Assembly: GCA_911728455.2 (NCBI GenBank)
Contig: OU452225.1
Span: 14,048,731 to 14,112,730 of the forward strand
Source: Marthasterias glacialis
Taxonomy: Eukaryota > Echinodermata > Asteroidea > Forcipulatida > Asteriidae
Direction: 5' to 3'
Length of the DNA stretch: 64,000 nucleotides
In this document: piece by piece, positions 11,401 through 23,400 of the stretch
Layout of the letters: each line of letters opens with the position of its first letter
Position numbering within the stretch: position 1 is the stretch's first letter
Notes under the pieces: model-generated
Databases searched by the model: none
What the model was told of the DNA's origin: nothing
What the model saw: the letters and a program-made list of their open reading frames with translations, nothing else
Position numbers and translations under genes: made by a program

Positions 11401-14400
11401 TTTCTTTATCTCATTTCAGACAAACTTCACAGCAACTTTCGCTAATAAAAATAGCCACATTTGTGTTGCACTTTATAACCGGAGTATGGCCTTTGTGACT
11501 TACCCTTTAGCTTCTTGAGTGCAGCCTTAGAAATCTCTCCTTGCTTCATCACTCCACCCAACAGCACTTCACCGAAGTGACCCTCCCCCAGCACCTTACT
11601 CCCTCCCTTCATGTCCACCCATACGACACTCCATGGCTGGGCCCATGCAGGTAAATCTGAAAGTTTGTCGGTTGTTACAGAACTGCCGGCAACAAATTCA
11701 TAAACCGAGTCTTGATCGTGTTCTACCATTTCATATTCATCCTGTTGTGTTTCATCTACATCCGAGGTCTAATTTACAATGAAAATAATTATCCTTGGTA
11801 TTAGATTGTTTTACAACTCTGAATGTGAGACTTTGGAACGACAGATGGCAGCAGACTTACCAGGTAAATTGTCTATTGTTTACGTAGTTATTAGCGTGCG
11901 CAGATTTCCGAAAACAGTGGATATACCTGGTGAGGTTGCTGCCATCTAGCCTCCTTAAAAGTCCCAATTTACAACAACTAGGCTTCATTCAATAGACAAG
12001 TTCGGCCTTTGTATAATTTAATTTGCGTCCCATAAAAACTATGTTAATTAAAAAGATCAAAGTTCATTCCCAGAGGACTTGAAAGACAACATTTGTATTG
12101 TTTATACCTTGATACAAATCAAATAGCTAAGGGCCATGTCACACGAGGAAATTTAAAGTCAACAAGTCCCGGGCAATCTCTAAAAAGAAAAATATTCACA
12201 TCTTTATATCAATTTTCTTGGGAACAAGACAGTATCCGAAAAGTAACTGTGCTACGGAAGTGTTCCTTTTTGTGTGCAGTGCGGTTGGTTGCCTCCAAGT
12301 TGCCAGTAAAAAATGCCCTGTGTGAGAAGGCCCTACATAAAGTACATAGTTTTCTCATTCCAATCCAATACCTCAGCTCTGTTGTCAAATCATAAAAATG
12401 GTAAATAAACGATAGTTTTGAGTTTCTTCGTGTGAGTTACTCAGCGGCGTAGCCACGGTGTGTGTATGGGTGTGTGTGAGTTTGTTTAGGCATTCAAACC
12501 GGGACTTATAACAAAAGAGGACAATAAAGTCCCCGGTTGGAAAAGGTCCCCAGTTGGAAATCGTGTTCGAAACCAATGGGAGCTGTTACTAAAAAGTTTA
12601 AGTACAAACAAAACAGGGACAATAGGAGGTCCCCGATTGGAGGTAAATACACACTTGTGTGTGTGTGTGTGTGTGTGTGTGTGGGGGGGGGGGGGGTGGT
12701 TGTGGCACGTGCTTCCCCCCACAATATTTCCCAGTGGCCCCAGGCGCCTCCCATGGAGAAAAAAAAATCCAGATACACGAAATTAATTAAATAAATGAAA
12801 AGCAATGCCCCCCCCCGTGCCCCTCCCCAGTGAAAAAATTCTGGCTGCGCCGCTGTACTCAAGACCAGCCAGCCCGAGGCACAGACCCACACCAAATCTA
12901 CTCATCCCATTGACTTGGAAGTAACCAATACTAACCTTAGTAGGCTCTCCTTTATTCTTACCAACGCCAGCTTTATTATATTTTACAGCTTTCTTGGATT
13001 CTGGTTTAGTAGTTTTACGAGATGCCACTGAGGAAGGCTTGCTTGATGTTGAAGACCCCGATACTCTATTGAGATGCAGTTTACCTTGCATTCGGCCCTG
13101 GTTTTTAGACCTAATGAGAAAATCAAGGATTACAAATCAGTAAAGAAAATTATAAAACGGTGTTTGAAAAGTTGCCAAATTGTAAGCGAAGATATAACAT
13201 AACATCTGGTGATACAATTGAATTTAAATTTGGTTTATTATCGCGGGGAGTAAGCCCAAAGAAAACATGGTTAAATACAAGGTATTTTTGACCGCACGAG
13301 GGCGTGTGTGAACTGCTTTTCCACTGTTGTTGTTGTTATTATTAATATTTGTTTAAAGAAGAAAAAAAACAACTAAAAGCAGCCAAAATAAGAAGAAAAA
13401 AACCCCTGTAATTGTGGTGCAAGGAAATTAGCCGTTGAACGCGCCCTCATGCGGTCAACAAAACGGTCAATTCAAATAGAGTGTGCCTTTCACCTTATTT
13501 TGATCCGAAAAATTACTAGACAGACAATGATGGTGACAATCAAGGTGGGCATCACCACGGCAACGACTGGAAAATCATCTAATGGTACTGCACAAACGTA
13601 ATTGACCAAATATGATTGGTTAGATACAATGGAAGTATTAAATTATCAACATTCTCACTCCTACACTCAGGAAACTTCCGGGAAGATGGGGGCTGACCAA
13701 TTTCGGGGTCAGTCTGACCCGGATTACTGGTTACAAGTGTGAATTTTGACTTGGATGCTACGTCAGTTTGACACAGTTTGGGGGGCAGTTTGACATTATT
13801 CTGTAACCCAGATATTTATCTCAGCGAAACTGATATTAAAGGTGTTAACTGAACACTTTTTTTTATTTTAAAAATAGTTTCAGGAATGGGTTTGTATAAT
13901 TGACTCTGAACAGTTCTATGTCAAAGTCAGACCTTCGCTTTCTTATTTGATATGGAAATCTGTCGTCTCCTTGAATACCTTTTGTCATAGCTTTTACTTT
14001 CTGAATGTATCAGCGAAATTTGAGTAAATTTTTTTATTTCAGCATTACCAACTCGTTATTTTAAAGCAGACCCATTTTTTCTATATTAACACCACGAAAA
14101 CCATAGACATTTGAAAAAGAGGTTGCCCCTCAAAGCAACAAAAATACCCCCAAATAACGCACTCCAACAAACAAACGTTTAATTCAGGTAATATGACATA
14201 TTAAGATATCTTGCCAAAGAAAAGGTCGAACAAGACAGTTAGAAAGCTGACAATGCAGCGGAAAAAGGCAGAAAACAAATAAAACATGATAGCACATTTA
14301 GCACAATAGATATTAATAGAAGGATGACGTTTACCTTTGACGGTGATTGGCTCACCCCAAGCCACAGAAAACTCCTATATGGAAATAAAATGAGAAACAA

Positions 14401-17400
14401 CACCCAAATAAACAAAATTGATAATTATTTTTAGCTCAAGTTTTACGTTTTATTTTATTTTATGGTATAAGAAGCACCTGTTTCAATTAAAAGTTCATCT
14501 TAAAGATATATGATCCGTATTCGGGCCGATTTTACCTTGAAAAATGATTCTAAATGTTGAATTGGGTTTTTGGGTAAGATGACCGAAGTTTCAAATGAGA
14601 TATCGAGCGAAAAAAAAAACTCCAACAAATAATAGAGTAATTAATTGTAAATTTCGTGTGGACACCGCACGCTGCCTGCTTCATTTCAGCCGGGGGCCTT
14701 ACGACACAGAGACAAAATGCAGGCGAATTGACGTTGTAATATAGCTGAGTTCTGGGTACCAGCTGCGGGCATGGCCGTCTTACACATTTTCACGTAGGTT
14801 GGTTGGCCAGGACAATCGTTTCAAAAACAACATTTTATAGCCATCTACAAGATCAATACGCGATTTATAAATTGTATTCGTAATAAATTTACATGCTTTT
14901 AAATGTTGGTCGCTGGATTCAATTTATTTTCGAGCACAAATCAGAGGAGCACGGATCATACGTCTGTAATGCTCAGCTTACCTTGACGGATGTCCTGCTG
15001 ACTGATCCGAGGTATATATGATAATCGGTGCTACTCTTCAAAGGTTTGTTGTCGTAACCGCCATAAGACTTTCCATCACCCACGGTGAATGTTTCCGGAA
15101 GCTCCTCTTTACGTAATTCCGCTGCTACGTAATCGACGGTCATCATTACGTCTGAAGATCGAAGTTGCCTCGAATCGTTGGGTTCACTTGGTTTAACGGT
15201 CGGCTTTCTCCCCACTCCAATTTGAATTCCTCTGGTAAAAAAGAAAAATTGGTCCACTTGGCTGTTTAAAAATACATGTATATTAATTGGCACAAATCAA
15301 CGAAGCCCCCAAACCACACTGATCTACAATAGGATCTTCTAAGTGAAACAATTAACATATGATACAATTGACCGCTCTGAATTCGCCATCAGTTGTTGGA
15401 AGATATTTAATTCAACTAACCTTATATGACCAAACTGTGAAAATTTCACGATTCTATTTTTTTCGAGAAAACATCGAAAATGTTGTTTTGTTAGCGATTG
15501 ATTGACTCTTAAGATTTAGCAAATTGAATTAAGAAAGTTGGTGTTTTTAGACACTTGTCTCGTAAGGTAAAATAATTGAGATGTAAATATTTCTCAGTAA
15601 AAAAGACGATGTGGCTTTTCTCTCCATCACACATCATGTAAGCGTAAACACAAACCTTGCATCCCAATTTGTGAATTGACAAGACAATCATATAAAGGAA
15701 AAACAAATACACTTTCTTGTGCACCGTGCGTTTCGCACTACATACTACAATCTTGGTGGAGGTTAGAGAAAGAAACATGTAAAAACAAGATTGTATAGGC
15801 CGTATTTTGGACGGGGAAAGAGGGCGCAATACTATCTCCATTTTGAAATTACACAAATATTTCAAAACACTAAAAATACAAAATTTTCGGGCAAACATCC
15901 TACACTGATTACATTGTAAAACTGTCAATAAAAAAAATCCACACTATTTATATGGTTTGCACCCCAATCTACCTCAAAGGCACCCTCTTACAGTAAAAAA
16001 TATGGCCTATTTTTGTTCAGGTTGAAGGAACTATGCATGTATGGGATTATAAAAAAGCGCAAGTTATGATTTTGACCTCAGCCGCGATGGTGGTCTATTT
16101 GGTTGAAGTTTGTTATTCTTTATTAAAATCAATATCTTATACTCACGTGATGTACCGCGATGACGAGGGAAGCTGCAAACCAATGGTGACGGTCGTTGAC
16201 GTTGTTTCATCGGGATTGCTGGACGGCTTGGGAGGAGGTTCGATGTCTTGAATTAAAACAAAAGTATAGTTTCTTTTTGTTTAAAAAGCAAAGTGCAGTT
16301 AACATGCAAAAACTTTAAAATAATAGAGTGGGCAATTTACGAGGACACTCGTGTGTATTAAACAATGGCAGCCTGGGTCAATTCTGACTCGGTTTTTTTT
16401 TAGAGTGTATATACCTTCAAAATAAAATACATAGTTTAAAAAGTAATATTATTTCAGTTCAGAATTATGAGATTTCTCGGATTATTTATCTCACTCCCCC
16501 GTACCTGTCTCGACTGAAGTAAACTCCTCAAGGCTTGCCTTTTTTCCTGTACCGACACTGTTGAAACCTGCCAGGTGAAGCTCATACTTTGTAGATGGTT
16601 CTAAACCACTAATGTTATGATGTAGGCCTGGTGTTTCTGTATCGACCGTTTTGAAGGAGCTGCTCGGACGAAAGTTGATTTCATAAGGTTTTTCCAGCAC
16701 TCTGTATGATAGCTGTAAGTTAGAAAAGGGAAAATAATAAAGTAAGTAACTTACAAGACTTCGTTCACCTGATCTTATTTTAAAAACAAGAGGAAATTGA
16801 TGGATTAATTAACCATTAGAGACAGTACTCCTTTAATATCGGTAACAAATTCACGTTACTCCGTTTTCCTGAATCAGAACGACAGCCAATTAAAATAACA
16901 TCAGATATTGCAGAATTCTTAAACGTCTAAATCTACACCAACCGTATCGAATGTACCGTATCCAGGCCCCTTGACGTATTGACTATAAAAACCCAATGGG
17001 ATGGGGCACTCGCTACACTGTTTATTTATTTATTTTTTTGGTCCACGAGTTGGTGGGGAGGGGACTGAACTCAATATCGAGTGTCTGATTAGACCAGTCA
17101 ACCATTATAGAAAGTGCGACAAGACATCCTCATTTAGTTTAAATCATGCTAAACCTTTGCATGCAATACCTCCGGCAGGCTGAGTAAGTGGTACCCGGCC
17201 CTGCCTTCTACCTCTGTGAGCCCCGGTGCGAATCCCGCCCCGGATCAGAGCCTCGCACGTGTATATGTTTGTCATTCCCTTCCTTAATAATATGGGCTTC
17301 CATATTGTTATCCGGTCTTATCTATGTGGACTTTTCCTCCCGCATATAAAATCAGTTCTTTAGCATCTTCTCCACACAAAATGCAGTCTTTATCTGAAGA

Positions 17401-20400
17401 TTCATCGGTTTCATTACAAGAATATTTGCAAAGTGTGGGCCCATTTTTTGAATGAAACGGTTTTTTTTTAACAAAGTATTGAACTTAACGCTTTTATTAA
17501 AGAAGTGCAACTAATTAGTTAAAAATACACGATTTGTGGTTACAAAAGCCTTACCTCTACGCTGTTAATTAAAGACAACAATTTAATTGTTGTCGATCAG
17601 AACGTACCCTAAATCCAGTAATAGCTCCATTTATCTGACCACAGGGTACCCCACCCCAGCTTAAGATGAAACTTTGCTTAGTTTTCGAAGTAACCTTGAA
17701 ATCTATTGGATATCCCGTTGGCTCTGTTGGTAAATTGAAATCCAGGAATTTGACTTATCAATACATTCTGAAAAACACTGCAAAACAAGAGCTAATAATG
17801 AAAGTGTTTACATCTAGGCGTTGAATTGAAGACAAAATTTGAGCATCCAATGATTTTTGGTGATTTGTTTTCACGGCATGCAATCATGCCAACTGTTGAG
17901 TTCCAGATGAGATGGAACATGATGTCCCCGCCTGTTTATCAAAATGTTTTTTTCTTTACTGGAATACATTAATCCAGAATTGTTTTTGTTTGTTTATTTG
18001 CTTGTTTGTTTGTTTGTTTTTCTCCTCAAAATGAAATTAAGTTGAAGCTATTGCAGCTCCTCTGACGAGGACTTAGATGTTTAAAGGCTGCTTGGTTATC
18101 AATCTAAACGTTTCAGTTGTTTTTATTTTTATTCCATTAGCTTTTTGTCGAATAAACAATAATGAAGTTATTTACCCTTTTGAGGTGTTGTATGCTCAAT
18201 GTAACTTTCTTCTTGAAATTCACCAAGTCCTGCTTCATTCCTGGCAAGAACACGAACCACGTAGATTGAATTGGCGAAGAGAGATGAATCGGGATGTGGT
18301 AAAGTAGACTGTCTCTCTGTTGTGTTGTGAAGAGTTTCAAATTCAACATCCAACTCTTGACAATGATCTCTGTTAACCAGTTGATACTGCACTGCGTAGT
18401 CAATGACAGGGCACTTGTTTTGAGGAGGTTTCCATGTAATGGTCCGGGTGGGATCTTGCTCAGAGCTGGCTTGAAAACTCACTGACACAGGAACTGGAAG
18501 AATAATATTATGTTGGTGGAACATTAAACAAAATATAGTTTTAATATGAATGTTTTTGAAGCGTGTGCCCGTTAACCGTTTTATATATAAATTTGTTTTA
18601 CACCATTGCTCACAAATCACCATTTTTAGTGACGTGTGGGGCATACCTAAATTTACCCCAAAATGACATCGATGTCAGCATTTAATTTATAACTTGTGAC
18701 TAAACAATTCCTCTTCGATGTCCATCATGTACTTTGTGATGGCCAAACTATCACTAAATAGATAAATAGATGCTGATCTTGATAACCTGACAATCAATGT
18801 ATTCACGAAACATACGTGAGCAGACCAGTATAGGCGTCGATCATGGTTACAAACATACAGGATTTGTTTTAATTTACCAGCCTTACCATAACACATTTTG
18901 CAGTCTGGCTGGAGTCCAATCTGACCATAGGGACAAGAATCTGCAAACAAGTATTTTAATTTAAAAACAAATTAAGAGAATACAATTTCGATTTAAAAAT
19001 ATCTTCTTTTCCGCCTCATAGTTACATTATATTGTAAATGGTCTCGCAAAATGTTAATCATTTAAAATGAAACGGTTAGACATGTGTGTTGAAATATTAT
19101 AATACAATCATTTCTTCCGAAAGTAAACATACTTTGACTCAGTAAGTAATCTTTGTAATTACGTGCTCATATTTTCGAGACTAAACAATCTTTTTCACTG
19201 TCAATATTTCTCAAAGTTATTAGCTTTGACTAAAATAACAATTCTGTTAAAAGGTTTATAAAAAAAGAATCTACGAATCTGTAGAAAGGAGAAATAATGT
19301 CTAAATGGTGAGGAACAAAAGAATTGGACCTATTTGCGTTACTTACTTTGACAATTTCCGCCTCTGAAGCCAGTGCTACACAACCCATCATTGGGGCAAG
19401 TTCCAAAACCTTTGTCACAAACTGCATCATCAGCACAATGACACTCTTGGCGACATTTGACACCAAACCAACCATCAGGACACACTATATATTAAACAAG
19501 AATTACACGTTTCTGCTTAGATTTTAAGTGTGGAAAATATGTTTACAAAACTAAGTCTTACAGTCAAAAGGCAAAGAACATCACTGCGTCGTGTGCCCGG
19601 CAAAATAAGGGCCTACTGCCTTACGCCTTTTTGCTGGGAACAAAGTAGTTCGTCCCAGTAACAAAAGGACGTAAGCAACAAAATGGCTCCTGACATGAAA
19701 AATTTGTCATTTTTGTTATTTTTTTTTTCTAGAATTAGCCTTAAGATATGTTTCCCCAATCCCCATGCAGAATTTAACCTTTCTAGAATGACTTTTGCAT
19801 GGCAACAAATTTATCAAACTTTCCCGCTCACAATTCTTGAAACACAAATTTTAACATAAATTGCTTATGTCCTTTTGCTGGAGACATACCCTTACGTCCT
19901 TTTGCCGGGCACACTACGGCTGGCAATTAATATCATATTATGGAAAAAGATATTTCCATTGAGGGGCTCACCTACCTTGACAATTTTCTCCTGTGAAGCC
20001 AGTCGCACATTGTACATCAGTTGGGCATTTACCATGTCCCTTGTCGCACACTACATCACCGTCACAGTTACATCTCAGCTTGCAACCAGCCCCAAAGTAA
20101 CCGTCGTCACAATCTGTATGAGATAATTATTGTTATGGTTTAAAGCTACGGCACTTGGTCAGTAATGATCGACATAACATTTTATATCACGTAAACTTGA
20201 TGCAACCACCAACTACCCTGGAAAATATTTACCACAAACATTTCTGCCATGTGCCAGAAAAATGCTCAAAAACAGTTATCTTATTTCAAATCATAATTAA
20301 GCATATTATACAGTACTTACAGGAAAATGAACCGTTATTTCGTGTTTTCTCGAAAACATATCCACATGTCCAATTGAGTTCTTACAATTGTAATTGCATG

Positions 20401-23400
20401 GTATGTTTAATACTCGCAGCATGAGGATTGGAATGGATGCCTTGTCCAAAACAAACGAACTTTCATACCCTTTAAAATACACCTTTGTCCTTTTTGTGCA
20501 ACTATTTGGGTATCTGTTTGGTACTGCCCGCCGACATCTTGTCATTTGTCATGTTGTTTGTCATTTAATGGAAACATTTAAAATCCTTGTTTTTTGTTAG
20601 CTTAAGACTCGGGGGGTTTCATACCGTCTTCGCAATTCCTGCCTGTGAAGCTTGCTGCACATGTACATCCAAAAGGATCTGGAGAACACATCAAATTACC
20701 ACGGCAGGCTCTGTCGGCATACTGGCTACATCTCAGCTGGCTGTCCTGACCAAACCAATTATTCCCACGTACTGCAAACATAACACGATAAAGTTATTTC
20801 GTTATAAAATAAATAAGTCACTGTTGTATAATTGTTTTGAACACCAAATAAAACCTGTATTATTGTTGTAACAAAGAACAAAGCAGAACACGTATTATTT
20901 AATTTAATAACCATTCTGATTAAAATTTGGGGTGGGATACAATATAAAAGTATGTAGAGCTGTCAAACTTCAAATCATTTTACTGCTATTTATTATCAAG
21001 TCACTGCGCGTAAGAATGATTCCATCGAGCATCCATCACATAATATTTGCTAATGTTTGCTGTGTATTTAAATTACTACGTGGGGTGTCTATCCGTCGAA
21101 ACCGATGACGTTAACAAAGTTTAATTGTGTTTAACGGAGCGATGACTTCATCGGTTAGCTTCTACGTATAAAACCAACGGGAAGTCACTCAAAATTGATG
21201 GGGTATTAACAAACATATCTGTGTGTGTTCGTCAACGTACACGTGTCGCTGCATTGTGAACCGCTGAATCCTGGTGCACAGATACATTCACCAGTCGTGT
21301 CGTCACACTGACCGCCATTATAACAAAATGGACAGTAGTTATCACACGATGGACCCCATTTGTTAGGAGAGCACTCTGAAAAAGACGTAAATCAGAAGTT
21401 TCATCAGTGTTCATCGCAACTCTACCGACAAATGCACCAATCATAAACAGCATACAAATTAAAATAATAGTAAACCATTGTACAAACTTTTTATTTTGCA
21501 AATGGAATATTTTTGTGACTATACCTGTTGGTGAAAATGGACGAAGAGCATTACCACAAAGATTGGCATTCTTAGTCGTAGGTTAGTAATTCTACTCGTC
21601 GTCACAACATGACAACTTTCATTGTCCTCAGTAAACATAATTTATGTTAGCGTTTAACTGTTGAATGTACGTCTAATACTGTGAATACCTTTAGTCATAT
21701 CAACAATGGAAAGCAAGCATTAATTAAATAAAACTTAAATAAATTAAATAACACCCTTTGTTGCCGCAAAACTGAACTCTTACATCTAAATTAAGAAACA
21801 TATGGTAAACCAATTTAAAAGTCGTGAAAACCTTTTCCGTGTACTTTATTCCATACACAAAGAAGAAACACAAGTGAATGTGCGAACTTACTTCTTACTA
21901 AGAGTTTCATGATTGCGTGGTTCTGTTGATCATGTCTACCATCTCTGTAGCATTCATAGATACCAGCATGGTTGACTTGTACATTGGGGATACTGATACT
22001 TGATTGGCCATCCCATGCAGTGACGTCAACGCCATTGTGTCTCCATCGAAGCTCCGTTGATTGACCGTTATGCTGTGTCATTGTCAATGTTACATCCTCT
22101 CCAGCACTCGTAGTCAAGGTGGGTGAGGCTGGAGATACATCACCTACAATCAATAATACGCTCAGATGATGAACCGTTATATAACTGTGTCATTGTCAAT
22201 GTTACGTCTTCTCCAGCACTCGTAGTCAAGGTGGGTGAGGCTGGAGATACATCACCTACAATCAATAATAAGCTCAGATGATGAACCGTTATATAACTGT
22301 GTCATTGTCAATGTTACATCCTCTCCAACACTCGTAGTCAAGGTGGGTGAGGCTGGAGATACATCACCTACAATCAATAATAAGCTCAGATGATGAACCG
22401 TTATATAACTGTGTCATTGTCAATGTTACATCCTCTCCAGCACCCGTAGTCAAGGTGGGTGAGGCTGGAGATACATCACCTACAATCAATAATAAGCTCA
22501 GATGATGAACCGTTATATAACTGTGTCATTGTCAATGTTACATCCTCTCCAGCACTCGTAGTCAAGGTGGGTGAGGCTGGAGATACATCACCTACAATCA
22601 ATAATAAGCTCAGTTGATGAACCGTTATATAACTGTGTCACTGCAATGTTACATTCTCTCCAGCACTCGTAGTCAAGGTGGATGAGGCTGGAGATACATC
22701 ACCTACAATCAATAATAAGCTCAGATGATGAACCGTTATATAACTGTGTCATTGTCAATGTTACATCCTCTCCAGCACTCGTAGTCAAGGTGGGTGAGGC
22801 TGGAGATACATCACCTACAACCAATAATAAGTTACGTGGATAGAGCCAGCACCTCAAAATGTTACCCCTTGACAATATGTGGTGTTTAACTTACTAGGTT
22901 TTCAAAGGTAATCTATAATATAAATTGCTGCCATCTGACAGGTTATGATATTGTTTCTTTATTCTTCTGAGGTGGATCGAAGGATTAATTGAAAATCGGT
23001 AACTTAGGTCATTAATTTGGCCACCATTGAGTGTGTCTCCCCCTTGATGAAAAGGTGAACCCTTCTTTTAGCAGTTCAAATGTCCACTAACCGTTTCCAC
23101 AAAAAATAATCATCGTGATCTATAGCAGCTTTTGTGATAAACTGAAGATACAGTTGTAAGCGCCGAATCGATCTGCCCCAATGGTATCAGGCAAGTAGTA
23201 AGTTTGCGTTCTTGTTGACAGAAAAACAAAAGCTTGTTTTATGTTCAATTTAATTGCAGACATTTATGCGCCCCTTACCGTTTTCACGTAAAACATTAGT
23301 CGTTATCTTGACAGGGTCTTGTGACCTGAAGATACAGTTGTAGGCGCCGAATCTGTTAGCACCAATTGAGTCAGGCAAGTAGTAACGTCTGGCACTGACT

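Noticed and set aside
22143-22822. Extra Ig domains encoded by the 112-bp units
   Set aside because: The unit covers only part of the exon, is not a multiple of 3, and has an in-frame stop at each junction.
22143-22822. CRISPR-like array
   Set aside because: Direct repeats without unique spacers, in animal DNA and derived from an exon; a plain tandem duplication.
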